Counted from the stretch's first letter, positions 24,844 through 34,894 are shown. The stretch: 64,000 bases of DNA from Staphylococcus sp. ACRSN (GCF_022346615.1 NZ_JAKRNS010000002.1:248001-312000), one strand, 5' to 3'. Program-made: numbers and translations. The notes: a model not told the origin generated them from the letters alone.

Positions 24844-25995
24844 GTGAATGATTCCGCATTAATACATTCAGATATACAAAAAAAGTGGATTCATAAATTT
24901 GAAAGTATAAAAAATGAATTTCAGTCAAGAGCGGCATATAATGATATTAATTCCCGCTTTCCTTATGAAAACATTGATTGGTTAGTTAAAGAAGGTTATT
25001 CGAAGCTAACCTTGCCTAAACGTTATGGTGGTGAAGGTGCCACAATTGAAGATATGGTGATATTACAAAGTCATCTAGGTGCAATAGATGGTGCCACTGC
25101 GTTGTCAATTGGATGGCATTTGAGTGTCGTAGGGCAACTGTATGAACATGAATTATGGGAAACATCTATGTTAGAAGACTTTGCTGAAGCTATTAAAAAT
25201 GGTGCGCTAGTAAATAGAGCGATAAGTGAGGCAGAAACAGGGAGTCCTACACGTGGTGGTAGACCATCTTCAAATGCTGTTGAAACAAAAGATGGTTATG
25301 TATTAAATGGTGTAAAAACGTTTACTTCAATGAGTAAGGGGCTGACACATTTTGTAGTAAGCGCTTATAGTGAAACACTTGAACAAGTAGGATATTATTT
25401 AGTAACTAAAGATATGGACGGCGTAGAAATTGCAGATAATTGGAATATGGTAGGTATGCGTTCGACTGAAAGTCATGATTTAGTATTAAATGATGTGCAA
25501 ATACCTAAAGAAAATTTTGTGGAAACAAGAAGTACTGGCGGTAAACAACCTAATGGATGGATTTTACATATACCTAGTGTTTATCTTGGTATTGCACAAG
25601 CTGCTAGAGATTATGCAGTTGATTTTGCTAAAACGCATAGTCCAAATAGTATAGATGGAAGTATTGGAGAATTACCAACTGTACAACAAAATATTGGGAA
25701 AATGGAATCCTTATTATTGTCTGCTAGACATTTTTTATGGAGTACAGCACGTCTCTATACATTAGATGACGAACCTACAGTTTGGAATGAAACTGCTGCA
25801 TCAAAAGTTTTAGTGATGAATCAAGGACTTGAAGTTATTGATATAGCTATGAGAATAGTAGGTGCCAAAAGCCTTGAAATGGAACGACCATTACAGCGCT
25901 ATTATCGAGATATGCGCGCTGGCTTGCATAACCCACCAATGGAAGATATGGCTTATACTAATATCGCAAAATCAGTATTAGATTTGTTTAAATAA
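24844..25995 (+). CDS. Acyl-CoA dehydrogenase-fold flavoprotein (SfnB/DszC-like)
   Basis: 383 aa. The three-part acyl-CoA dehydrogenase fold is visible: a helical N-terminus with LTLPKRYGGEGATIEDMV, the central RAISEAETGSPTRGGRPSS and GYVLNGVKTFTSMSKGLTHFVVSA, and the C-terminal helical bundle. Family members near cystine-type transporters are often flavin-dependent enzymes of organosulfur breakdown rather than beta-oxidation enzymes. No other fatty-acid gene is nearby, and I cannot place the usual catalytic Glu with confidence. GTG 24844 is preferred to GTG 24835 because GAGGTGA (24832-24838) is 5 bases ahead of the former. Confidence 0.75.
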   Translation: MNDSALIHSDIQKKWIHKFESIKNEFQSRAAYNDINSRFPYENIDWLVKEGYSKLTLPKRYGGEGATIEDMVILQSHLGAIDGATALSIGWHLSVVGQLYEHELWETSMLEDFAEAIKNGALVNRAISEAETGSPTRGGRPSSNAVETKDGYVLNGVKTFTSMSKGLTHFVVSAYSETLEQVGYYLVTKDMDGVEIADNWNMVGMRSTESHDLVLNDVQIPKENFVETRSTGGKQPNGWILHIPSVYLGIAQAARDYAVDFAKTHSPNSIDGSIGELPTVQQNIGKMESLLLSARHFLWSTARLYTLDDEPTVWNETAASKVLVMNQGLEVIDIAMRIVGAKSLEMERPLQRYYRDMRAGLHNPPMEDMAYTNIAKSVLDLFK

Positions 25996-26072
25996 CTGGT
26001 AGTATTTTAAATTATAGATATATTTGCCTGAAATATTAAAACGGAAAAAGTTGTATTTACAAAATAATTAGT

Positions 26073-26114
26073 AAAACTGTCGGTAATATTTTTGAAGTTA
26101 TCGACAGTTTTTTA
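26073..26114 (+). terminator. Terminator after the flavoprotein gene
   Basis: AAAACTGTCGGTAA / TTATCGACAGTTTT, one G-T pair, 11-base loop, then T run. Confidence 0.85.
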
Positions 26115-26305
26115 TATTTAGTTTTCGATAACACTATATTATTTTGATGCTTCATAAATTTGGAAGTGTAATATAATTTGTGAGCATTTCGGAATTGTCT
26201 TTGCAATTTAAAATATATTTATTAACATTATTTTTAAACTACAATAGATATTTTATAGTTACTTTTTAAAGTTATTAATTAACCCAATACTTGTAAATAT
26301 TGCTA

Positions 26306-26334
26306 TTGTAAAATTACTTTAGAAGCTATATAAT
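26306..26334 (+). promoter_or_regulatory. fhuD2 promoter
   Basis: TTGTAA (26306-26311), exactly 17 bases, then consensus TATAAT (26329-26334). Confidence 0.75.
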
Positions 26335-26345
26335 TACTTTGTAAC

Positions 26346-26360
26346 TGATAATCGTTTTCA
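26346..26360 (+). promoter_or_regulatory. Fur box of fhuD2
   Basis: TGATAATCGTTTTCA matches the 7-1-7 Fur consensus TGATAATNATTATCA at 12 of 14 defined positions. It lies just downstream of the start of transcription and before the TGGAGGG ribosome site, so iron-bound Fur would block transcription. Confidence 0.72.
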
Positions 26361-26374
26361 ATGGAGGGAAATAC

Positions 26375-27277
26375 ATGAAGAAATTATTGTTCCCGCTAAT
26401 TGCCTTAGTCTTGATTTTGGCAGCTTGCGGTAATAAATCGGATAGCGATTCAAAGAAAGAAGAAACCAAGTCTTTTAAATTAGACAGTGGTAAAAAAATC
26501 GATGTACCTAAATCACCGAAACGTATTGCTGTAGTTGCACCAACATATGCTGGGGGGATTAAATACCTTGGTGGGAATATTGTTGCTGTTAACAAGCAAG
26601 TAGATAGTAGTAAATTATTAAAAGATAAATTCAAAGGTGTTACAAAAGTTGGAGACAATGATGTCGAAAAGATTGCAAAATCAAAACCAGATTTAATTGT
26701 TGTGTATTCTACTGATAAAAATATCAAAAAGTACAAAAAAATTGCACCTACAGTTGTATTTGACTACGGTAAACATAAATATTTAGATCAACAACAAGAA
26801 TTAGGTAAACTATTAGGTAAAGAAGATAAAGTTAAAACTTGGGAAGAAAAATGGAAAGCTAAAACTAAAAAAGATGGTAAAGAAATCAAAGAAAAAATTG
26901 GATCTGATTCAACAGTTTCAATCTTTGATGAATATGACAAAAAGTTATACAGTTATGGTCCAAACTGGGGACGCGGCGGTGAAGTATTATATCAAGCTTT
27001 CGGTCTGAAAATGCCTGAAAAATTAGATGAACTTGTTAAAAAAGAAGGTTGGGCTGAAGTTAAGCAAGAAAAACTTGCTGATTACGCTGGTGATTATATA
27101 GTTTCAACAAGTGAAGGTAAAGCTACGCCATCATATGCAAAAACAGATTTATGGAAAAATATTCCAGCAGTTAAGAACGATAATGTAATTAAAGTTCAAG
27201 CTGAAACATATTGGTATAATGATCCGTACACATTAGAATACATGAGAAAAGATTTAAAAGAAAAATTATTAAAATAA
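26375..27277 (+). CDS. fhuD2: Hydroxamate siderophore-binding lipoprotein FhuD2
   Basis: 300 aa. Lipoprotein signal with lipobox LAAC (Cys18), a short charged linker, then a class-III periplasmic-binding fold (PKRIAVVAPTYAGGIKYLGGNIVAVN, VEKIAKSKPDLIVVYSTDKN, SYGPNWGRGGEVLYQAFGLKMP). It matches S. aureus FhuD2 as I know it, which binds ferrichrome and desferrioxamine at the membrane and hands them to the FhuBGC importer encoded elsewhere. The Fur box upstream predicts induction by iron lack. Confidence 0.9.
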   Translation: MKKLLFPLIALVLILAACGNKSDSDSKKEETKSFKLDSGKKIDVPKSPKRIAVVAPTYAGGIKYLGGNIVAVNKQVDSSKLLKDKFKGVTKVGDNDVEKIAKSKPDLIVVYSTDKNIKKYKKIAPTVVFDYGKHKYLDQQQELGKLLGKEDKVKTWEEKWKAKTKKDGKEIKEKIGSDSTVSIFDEYDKKLYSYGPNWGRGGEVLYQAFGLKMPEKLDELVKKEGWAEVKQEKLADYAGDYIVSTSEGKATPSYAKTDLWKNIPAVKNDNVIKVQAETYWYNDPYTLEYMRKDLKEKLLK

Positions 27278-27384
27278 TATAATAGTAGGAAATGTATTAT
27301 CAGTAACACATATAGGGAATTTCAATTAGTATCATAGACTGAATATACGTATTCACATGACAATTATACCTATTATTATTTTTG

Positions 27385-27420
27385 ACCTAGTAGATGAAAT
27401 TATATCTGCTAGGTTTTTTA
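27385..27420 (+). terminator. Terminator after fhuD2
   Basis: ACCTAGTAGAT / ATCTGCTAGGT stem, 8-base loop, then six T. Confidence 0.85.
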
Positions 27421-27447
27421 TTTTAAATTATGAATTTTAAAAAGATA

Positions 27448-27476
27448 TTGCAATTTTTTAAAAGTAACTATATCAT
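27448..27476 (+). promoter_or_regulatory. bioY promoter
   Basis: TTGCAA (27448-27453), a 17-base spacer, TATCAT (27471-27476). The BirA operator begins at the expected start of transcription. Confidence 0.65.
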
Positions 27477-27481
27477 TCATT

Positions 27482-27514
27482 AATGTAAACTATTTAATCA
27501 AACATGTTTACATT
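27482..27514 (+). promoter_or_regulatory. BirA (biotin repressor) operator of bioY
   Basis: Inverted repeat AATGTAAAC (27482-27490) and GTTTACATT (27506-27514) separated by 15 bases. This is the staphylococcal form of the BirA operator. It overlaps the transcription start of bioY, giving biotin-dependent repression. Confidence 0.82.
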
Positions 27515-27547
27515 GTTGTATTTTTTCGAAATCAAGGAGGAAGCAAA

Positions 27548-28105
27548 ATGTCTACAAAATATTTAGTATATACTGCATTAATGACTGCAATTATAGCTGT
27601 ATTAGGTTTTGTCCCGGCTGTACCATTACCGATTATGCCTGTACCTATTGTCTTGCAGAACATCGGTATATTTTTAGCAGCTATTATTTTAGGTCGAAAG
27701 TATGGAACGTTAAGTGTTGTTGTCTTATTATTATTAGTTGCTGCAGGTCTTCCATTATTATCTGGTGGTAGAGGAGGTATAGGTGTTTTCGCTGGTCCTT
27801 CTGCTGGTTTCTTAGTTATGTATCCAATTATTGCATTTCTCATTGGTCTAGTAAGAGACATATATTTTAAAAAGATTAATTTCATTTTATTATTAGTTAT
27901 AACTATTTTATTTGGGGTAGTATTATTAGATATAGTTGGAACTATTATAATGGGGATGATTACGAATATACCTATTACTAAATCTATACTTTTATCATTT
28001 GCATTTATGCCTGGTGATATAATAAAAGCAATTATTGCAAGTTTGATTGGAAATATATTGTTAAATCATAGTCGCTTCCAACAATTATTAAAAATAAATG
28101 TTTAA
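27548..28105 (+). CDS. bioY: Biotin ECF transporter S component BioY
   Basis: 185 aa with five to six transmembrane helices. BioY motifs: LGFVPAVPLPIMPVPIVLQNIGIFLAAIILG near residues 18-50, and GGRGGIGVFAGPSAGFLVMYPI near 76-97. It captures biotin and is energised by the shared EcfAAT module, not present in this window. The AAGGAGGAAG site is 5 bases ahead of the ATG. The BirA operator upstream confirms the biotin link. Confidence 0.92.
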   Translation: MSTKYLVYTALMTAIIAVLGFVPAVPLPIMPVPIVLQNIGIFLAAIILGRKYGTLSVVVLLLLVAAGLPLLSGGRGGIGVFAGPSAGFLVMYPIIAFLIGLVRDIYFKKINFILLLVITILFGVVLLDIVGTIIMGMITNIPITKSILLSFAFMPGDIIKAIIASLIGNILLNHSRFQQLLKINV

Positions 28106-28125
28106 TCGATAGGTGGGTGACGGAG

Positions 28126-28908
28126 TTGGAAATCTCAATGGATAATGTATTTCAGCAAGGTACAATATTTATAAATGATATTTACAAAACAATTTATTTA
28201 ACTCCGAATGAACCGCTAGTCTATGATACTAATAAATGGGAATATAAATATTTACCTACAATTACACAATTTAAGCACGACATAGTAGAACAAAGTCAAT
28301 TGCATAGATCCCAAAGTTCACAACATCTAGCATTTGTTTTTCCAGAAAATATTTTGCTTTCTAAAAATTGGCTAGATTTATTAGAAAGTTATCATTTTGA
28401 GCTAGGTATAATGGAGTTGTATGCTATTGAAGCTAGTGATTTTCCTCAATTTTATAACGAGGCTATTGATATTCAGTTTGTAACGTCTCAGTCGTTAGAG
28501 GATTATATACAAATTTATAGAACGTTTGCTTTACCTTATGGTGAAGCATATGCAAATGAAATTATACAAACTTTAAGAAACAGTTACATATCGGATAATA
28601 AAGAGAGAATTATTGCTTACAAATTAGAAAAGCCTATAGGTATATTGGATTTAATTGTTTCAGAAAGTGTAGTCGAAATTGATGGTTTTGGTGTATTGCC
28701 AGAATATCAGCAGCAAGGAATTGGAAAAGTGATGCAAAGTTTTGTGGCACGTTATGCAGACGGAAAAACGATAATCTTGGTTGCAGATGGTGAAGATACA
28801 GCTAAAGATATGTACATAAAGCAAGGCTATCAGTTTATAAGTTTTAAATATCAAATATTAAAAGAAAATGTCAACTTTGAGCATGAAGAAAGCTGTAGAA
28901 ACGAGTAG
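28126..28908 (+). CDS. GNAT family N-acetyltransferase
   Basis: 260 aa. The C-terminal half carries the GNAT acetyl-CoA motif GFGVLPEYQQQGIGKVMQSFVARYA (V-x-x-x-x-Q/R-x-x-G-x-G/A). The N-terminal half is a second, degenerate GNAT-like domain. The substrate is unknown. The start is uncertain: TTG 28126 lies 5 bases past AGGTGGGTGA, GTG 28117 lies inside that site, and ATG 28138 is a further option. It follows bioY by 20 bases and is likely co-transcribed. Its stop is three bases from the stop of the convergent fdhD. Confidence 0.78.
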   Translation: MEISMDNVFQQGTIFINDIYKTIYLTPNEPLVYDTNKWEYKYLPTITQFKHDIVEQSQLHRSQSSQHLAFVFPENILLSKNWLDLLESYHFELGIMELYAIEASDFPQFYNEAIDIQFVTSQSLEDYIQIYRTFALPYGEAYANEIIQTLRNSYISDNKERIIAYKLEKPIGILDLIVSESVVEIDGFGVLPEYQQQGIGKVMQSFVARYADGKTIILVADGEDTAKDMYIKQGYQFISFKYQILKENVNFEHEESCRNE

Positions 28909-28911
28909 AAA

Positions 28912-29718
28912 TTATATTTCACTTGAATCTACAGCTTTTATGCGTTCAGGATGGCTATATACATTAAAATTACCATCTCTAATGAAGCCAATTGCTGTTA
29001 TGTTTAAATCCTGAGCTAATGTAATAGCTAATGTTGTAGGAGCTGATTTAGAAAGTATGATGCCTACACCAATTTTAGCAGCCTTAATTAATATTTCTGA
29101 AGAAATTCTACCACTAAATATCAAAACCTTATTGCGTACAGGTATATGCCTCTGCATGCAATATCCATAAAGTTTATCCAATGCGTTATGTCTGCCAATA
29201 TCCTGGCGATGCTCAAAAAATTCCGCTCCATCGCTAATTGCGGCATTGTGTAATCCGCCAGTTTGCATAAAGACTTTACTTGCACTTTGAAGTCTTGTCA
29301 TCATATTTAATACTTGTTTAGGTGTTAATGTAATATCTGAGAGTGAGGTCTTGGCCACAGCCATATCATTTTGAAAATAAAACGCGCGACTTTTTCCACA
29401 ACATGAGGCAATCATTCTTTTGGTTGAATATTCGAAACGTTCACCAAGTTCTTTATTTAATTGGACATGAGCGAAGCCTTTACTATCATCGATTTGAATT
29501 GATTTTAGATCTGTTCGCTTAAAAACAGCACCTTCTGATGCTAAAAATCCTAGTACAAGTTCTTCTAAATGATTTGGACTACATATGACAGTAGCAAATT
29601 CTTCGCCATTTACCATAATTGTCAAAGGGAATTCTGTTACATACTGATCAGTCGTCTCTTTTAGTGTTCCTTGCTCGTAGCGAACAATAGGTTGATTGGT
29701 AAGTATATCCTCATGCAT
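28912..29718 (-). CDS. fdhD: Formate dehydrogenase accessory sulfurtransferase FdhD
   Basis: 268 aa. FdhD moves sulfur from a cysteine desulfurase to the molybdopterin of formate dehydrogenase. The active-site cysteines appear as an adjacent pair, Cys106-Cys107, in MIASCCGKSRAF (E. coli has CxxC). Other family motifs: FQTGGLHNAA-like MQTGGLHNAAIS, EHRQDIGRHNALDKLYGYC and VLIFSGRISSEILIKAAKIG. GAGGTG precedes ATG 29718 (GTG 29724 overlaps the site). It presumably matures the FdhA encoded ~21 kb away. It ends tail-to-tail with the GNAT gene with no terminator between. Confidence 0.9.
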   Translation of the reverse strand: MHEDILTNQPIVRYEQGTLKETTDQYVTEFPLTIMVNGEEFATVICSPNHLEELVLGFLASEGAVFKRTDLKSIQIDDSKGFAHVQLNKELGERFEYSTKRMIASCCGKSRAFYFQNDMAVAKTSLSDITLTPKQVLNMMTRLQSASKVFMQTGGLHNAAISDGAEFFEHRQDIGRHNALDKLYGYCMQRHIPVRNKVLIFSGRISSEILIKAAKIGVGIILSKSAPTTLAITLAQDLNITAIGFIRDGNFNVYSHPERIKAVDSSEI

Positions 29719-29842
29719 AAGCACACCTCATTTCTATTTCACTTACTTAGTGTAACTTATTTTTCATGGTAAAAAAATTAAACAGATTAAAGAAAAATTA
29801 ATAAGTAAATAAACAATCATTAAATAAGTTGATATCCAAATT

Positions 29843-30890
<1,048 letters not shown>

Positions 30891-30896
30891 AGTTAA

Positions 30897-30926
30897 TTGA
30901 CAAAACATTTAGTAAACAAGTAAACT
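30897..30926 (+). promoter_or_regulatory. galKET promoter
   Basis: A consensus TTGACA (30897-30902), an 18-base spacer and TAAACT (30921-30926). The -35 begins 7 bases after the galR stop. The -10 lies inside the operator. Confidence 0.65.
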
Positions 30927-30944
30927 TTTATTATGTTTACTAAA
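30908..30944 (+). promoter_or_regulatory. Galactose operon operator
   Basis: Inverted repeat TTTAGTAAAC (30908-30917) and GTTTACTAAA (30935-30944), with the internal 15-mer GTAAACAAGTAAACT shared with the galR upstream region. It covers the -10, so binding would block the promoter. Confidence 0.65.
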
Positions 30945-31002
30945 GGTGAAGATTAAATAATGGTTACAGACGAATGTGTGTAATAAAACAAGGAGCGGAT
31001 GA

Positions 31003-32172
31003 ATGATGTTACAAGCAATGCATAAACAATTTGAACAGCTATTTGATACGTCGGCAGATAAAGCTGCTTTTGCACCTGGTCGAATTAATTTGATCGGTGA
31101 ACATACAGATTACAATGGTGGTTATGTATTTCCTGCTGCAATTGAGTTAGGTACTTATGGTTTAGTGTCAAAGCGTTCAGATGATATTGTCCAGTTATAT
31201 TCAAATAATTTCGAAGAAAATGGAATCATACGCTTTACGCTTAATGAATTACAGTTTAACCAAGCGCATGATTGGGCGAATTATCCAAAAGGAATTATTA
31301 AGTATTTAAAGGAAAAATATTCTAACATCACTAATGGTTTTAATATCCTAGTCGAAGGTAACATACCAAATGGAGCAAGTTTATCTTCATCTGCTTCGAT
31401 TGAATTATTAACAGGTTGGTTGCTTAAAGAATTATTTAATTTAGATTTAGCAAGGTTAGAATTAATAAAGATAGGTCAACAAGTAGAAAATGAATTTATG
31501 GGTGTAAATTCAGGGATTATGGATCAATTTATTATAGGTATGGGTAAAGCAGAACATGCGATTATGCTAGATACAGCAACATTAAATTACGATTTTGTAC
31601 CAGCAAAATTTGGGGATTATGTTATATCAATTATGAATACGAATAAGCGTAGAAATTTAACAGAAAGTAAGTATAATGAACGCCGTGCTGAATGTGAATC
31701 GGCGCTTAAGGCATTACAAAAAGAATTGGATATTGAGGCATTGGGTGAATTGTCGACAGACCAATTTAAAGTATATCAACATTTAATTGAAAATGATGTT
31801 GAATTGAAACGAGCTAGACATGCAGTTACAGAAAATGAGCGAACTAAAAAAGCTTTTAAAACATTAGAACAGAGTGATTTCGTTTCCTTTGGTCAATTAC
31901 TTAATGCATCTCATGCATCACTTAAAAATGACTATGAAGTAACTGGTAAAGAATTAGATACTTTAGCTGAAACTGCGCAACAAGTCGAAGGCGTATTAGG
32001 AGCGAGAATGACTGGTGCAGGATTTGCTGGCTGTGCGATTGCGCTTGTACATAAAGATAGTATTAAGCAACTTGAAGCAGAAGTATCAAAGCAATACCAA
32101 GATGAGATTGGATATTTACCATCGTTTTATCATGTAGGAATTAGCGAAGGTGTTAAGGAACTAACTATATAA
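31003..32172 (+). CDS. galK: Galactokinase
   Basis: 389 aa GHMP kinase. The galactokinase signature PGRINLIGEHTDYNGG occupies residues 25-40. The phosphate-binding motif is EGNIPNGASLSSSASIE and the C-terminal motif is MTGAGFAGCAIALV. It phosphorylates galactose at C1, the entry to the Leloir pathway. AAGGAG lies 7 bases ahead of ATG 31003; ATG 31006 is equally usable. It is the first gene of the galKET operon. Confidence 0.94.
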   Translation: MMLQAMHKQFEQLFDTSADKAAFAPGRINLIGEHTDYNGGYVFPAAIELGTYGLVSKRSDDIVQLYSNNFEENGIIRFTLNELQFNQAHDWANYPKGIIKYLKEKYSNITNGFNILVEGNIPNGASLSSSASIELLTGWLLKELFNLDLARLELIKIGQQVENEFMGVNSGIMDQFIIGMGKAEHAIMLDTATLNYDFVPAKFGDYVISIMNTNKRRNLTESKYNERRAECESALKALQKELDIEALGELSTDQFKVYQHLIENDVELKRARHAVTENERTKKAFKTLEQSDFVSFGQLLNASHASLKNDYEVTGKELDTLAETAQQVEGVLGARMTGAGFAGCAIALVHKDSIKQLEAEVSKQYQDEIGYLPSFYHVGISEGVKELTI

Positions 32173-32189
32173 ATAGGAGGATTTTTATT

Positions 32190-33191
32190 ATGTCTGTATT
32201 AGTATTGGGTGGTGCTGGTTATATTGGTAGTCATGCTGTTGATCAGCTAATTTCACAAGGATATGAAGTCATTGTAGTAGATAACTTAGGAACTGGGCAT
32301 AGAGCAGCTGTTCACGATGATGCTCAATTTTATGAAGGAGATATTAGAGATAAACCATTTTTAGATAATGTCTTTTCACAACATAAAATAGAAGGTGTAT
32401 TTCATTTCTGTGCATATTCTTTAGTGGGAGAATCCGTACAAAAGCCGTTAGCTTATTTCAATAATAATGTACAAGGTTTACAAGTGCTGTTAGAAGTAAT
32501 GTATGATTATCAAGTAGAAAATATTGTGTTTTCATCTACTGCAGCAGTATACGGAGAACCTGATAATGTACCGATAACTGAAAATGATTCAAAAACACCT
32601 ACAAGTCCATACGGTGAAAGTAAATTGATGATGGAAAAAATGATGCGCTGGAGTCATGAAGCATATGGTGTCAATTATGCAGCACTTCGTTATTTCAATG
32701 TTGCAGGAGCTAAAGCAGATGGATCAATTGGTGAAGACCATCGTCCTGAGACACACCTTATTCCAATTGTTCTTGAAACGGCACTTGGTCAAAGAGAGCA
32801 TCTGACTATTTTTGGTGATGATTATGATACACCTGATGGTTCATGTATAAGAGATTATCTACATGTAGTGGACTTAATTGACGCACATATATTAGCATTC
32901 AAATATTTACAAAATGGTGGGGAATCAGGTGCATTTAATTTAGGTAGCAGTCAAGGATATTCAGTATTTGAAATTTTAAAAGCGGCTAGAGAGGTAACAA
33001 AACAACCAATTAAAGCAGTAGTAGGTCAAAGAAGAGCAGGTGATCCTAGTAAGTTAATTGCTTCAAGTGATAAAGCTCAGACATTACTTGGTTGGAAGCC
33101 TCAACATGATGACATTAATGAAATTATTAGTTCAGCATGGACTTGGCATAACGCAAACCCTAATGGTTATCAAGAAGATACGGAGGGATAA
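32190..33191 (+). CDS. galE: UDP-glucose 4-epimerase
   Basis: 333 aa short-chain dehydrogenase-type epimerase. NAD motif GGAGYIGSH (7-15), catalytic Ser116-Ser117 region (FSSTAAVYGEP), and Tyr141-xxx-Lys145 (SPYGESK). It interconverts UDP-galactose and UDP-glucose. ATAGGAGGA is 9 bases ahead. It lies 17 bases after galK and its stop abuts the galT start. Confidence 0.94.
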   Translation: MSVLVLGGAGYIGSHAVDQLISQGYEVIVVDNLGTGHRAAVHDDAQFYEGDIRDKPFLDNVFSQHKIEGVFHFCAYSLVGESVQKPLAYFNNNVQGLQVLLEVMYDYQVENIVFSSTAAVYGEPDNVPITENDSKTPTSPYGESKLMMEKMMRWSHEAYGVNYAALRYFNVAGAKADGSIGEDHRPETHLIPIVLETALGQREHLTIFGDDYDTPDGSCIRDYLHVVDLIDAHILAFKYLQNGGESGAFNLGSSQGYSVFEILKAAREVTKQPIKAVVGQRRAGDPSKLIASSDKAQTLLGWKPQHDDINEIISSAWTWHNANPNGYQEDTEG

Positions 33192-34700
33192 ATGATGTTA
33201 TTAGAACAACAACTTGTTGAACGCTTTGTATCATTTGCAATGAAGTATGGTGATTTCGAAATTGAAGATACGATTTATCTACAAAATCGTTTGTTGGCAA
33301 TTTTAAATGCTGATGGGCTTGAACATACTACCGAAATTCCTATAGACTTTAAAAATAATCCGACTCCTAATGACATAACGCAATATTGGATTCAACAAGG
33401 AATAAAACATAATGTGATTGAAGATACCTTATATAATAAAGAAATTATTGAAGCGCAAATATTAGATTTAATAACACCAAGACCTTCAGCTATTAATAGA
33501 CAATTTTTTGATGCATATAACCAATCAGCCGATAAAGCTACAGATTATTTTTATGAAATATCAAAACTTAATCATTATGTTAAAGAAGATGCTATAGCGA
33601 ATAACATTAATTATGAAGTAACAACGGAATACGGCAATATAGAAGTGACGATTAATCTTTCGAAACCGGAAAAAGATGCTAAACAAATTGCTTTAGCGAA
33701 AGAAGCGAAAAGTTCAGAATATCCACAGTGTGCACTATGTATAGAGAACGAAGGTTATAAAGGTTCTGTGTTACAAGCAGCACGGACGAATCATCGCATA
33801 ATTAGAATAACATTAGATAATGAGCCGTTTGGCTTTCAGTATTCACCATATGCTTATTTTCAAGAGCATAGTATCGTATTATCTGAAAAGCATGAACCGA
33901 TGAAGATTAATAAACAAACTTTTATAAATTTATTAGCATTTATCGATCAATTTCCTCATTATTTTATAGGCTCTAACGCAGATATTCCATTAGTTGGTGG
34001 TTCAATATTGTCACATAACCATTATCAAACTGGAAAGCATATATTTCCGATGGATAACGCAATAGAAATTGATGATTTTAAGATTCAGCAATTCCCAAGT
34101 GTGAATGCCAGTATTTTAAAATGGCCAATGAGTGTTATAAGATTAAAAGGTTCAAACAAAGATGATATTGTTGAAGCGGCTACGTTCGTTATGGATAGAT
34201 GGAATCATTATTCCGATGAGTCTGTTCAAATTAAAGCATTTAGTGATGACGGAGAAAGACATCATACGATAACACCAATTGCTAGATATCGTAATAATCT
34301 TTATGAACTTGACGTTGTATTAAGAGATAATCAAACTTCTGATGAATATCCAGATGGTATCTTTCATCCACATCAAGATGTCCAACATATTAAGAAAGAG
34401 AACATTGGACTGATTGAAGTTATGGGAACGGCTATACTTCCAGGTAGATTGAAACAAGAGATTCAAGATGTTAAAAATTATCTGTTAGGTAAACAAGCCG
34501 TTGAGTTAGGAGTACATCAACATTGGGCAGATGAAATGCTAGAAAAATATACAGTGAATAAGACAAATGTTGATGAAATAGTAGATAACGAAGTAGGCTA
34601 TAAATTTAAACGAGTATTAGAAGATGCTGGTGTATTTAAGCAATCAGAAGAAGGGCAAAATGCATTTAAACGGTTTATTCTAACTTTAGAAAAAAATTAA
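33192..34700 (+). CDS. galT: UDP-glucose--hexose-1-phosphate uridylyltransferase (GalT class II)
   Basis: 502 aa, the length of the class II GalT of Firmicutes rather than the ~350-aa E. coli class. The active-site region appears as VGGSILSHNHYQTGKH. The N-terminal half is a helical GalT2-specific domain. It exchanges UMP between UDP-glucose and galactose-1-phosphate. The ATG immediately follows the galE stop (TAAATG), with GGAGGG inside the end of galE, so translation is coupled. Confidence 0.93.
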   Translation: MMLLEQQLVERFVSFAMKYGDFEIEDTIYLQNRLLAILNADGLEHTTEIPIDFKNNPTPNDITQYWIQQGIKHNVIEDTLYNKEIIEAQILDLITPRPSAINRQFFDAYNQSADKATDYFYEISKLNHYVKEDAIANNINYEVTTEYGNIEVTINLSKPEKDAKQIALAKEAKSSEYPQCALCIENEGYKGSVLQAARTNHRIIRITLDNEPFGFQYSPYAYFQEHSIVLSEKHEPMKINKQTFINLLAFIDQFPHYFIGSNADIPLVGGSILSHNHYQTGKHIFPMDNAIEIDDFKIQQFPSVNASILKWPMSVIRLKGSNKDDIVEAATFVMDRWNHYSDESVQIKAFSDDGERHHTITPIARYRNNLYELDVVLRDNQTSDEYPDGIFHPHQDVQHIKKENIGLIEVMGTAILPGRLKQEIQDVKNYLLGKQAVELGVHQHWADEMLEKYTVNKTNVDEIVDNEVGYKFKRVLEDAGVFKQSEEGQNAFKRFILTLEKN

Positions 34701-34702
34701 TT

Positions 34703-34756
34703 ATGATACACAAAAAGCTTGTCGAAACGTGTTTTGACAAGCTTTTTGTGTATCAT
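34703..34756 (+). terminator. Long hairpin terminator after galT
   Basis: A perfect 21-bp stem (34703-34723 with 34736-34756) whose loop can pair further (CGAAAC / GTTTTG). It is unusually long and is followed by only a short T stretch. Confidence 0.75.
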
Positions 34757-34894
34757 TTTCGTATGAGCTGGTATTTTATGTTTTATTAAAAAATAAATTT
34801 AGTTACAATTTATATATATATTAACAATTTAGTTACCCTTTTGTTTTTTTATAAACAGGAATATAATAATTTACAAAGGAAGGTGTAATTCAAG

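Noticed and set aside
34757..34894. Search for a molybdenum-cofactor riboswitch or ModE site before modA
   Set aside because: Only AT-rich sequence with a possible TATAAT; no conserved structure could be recognised.
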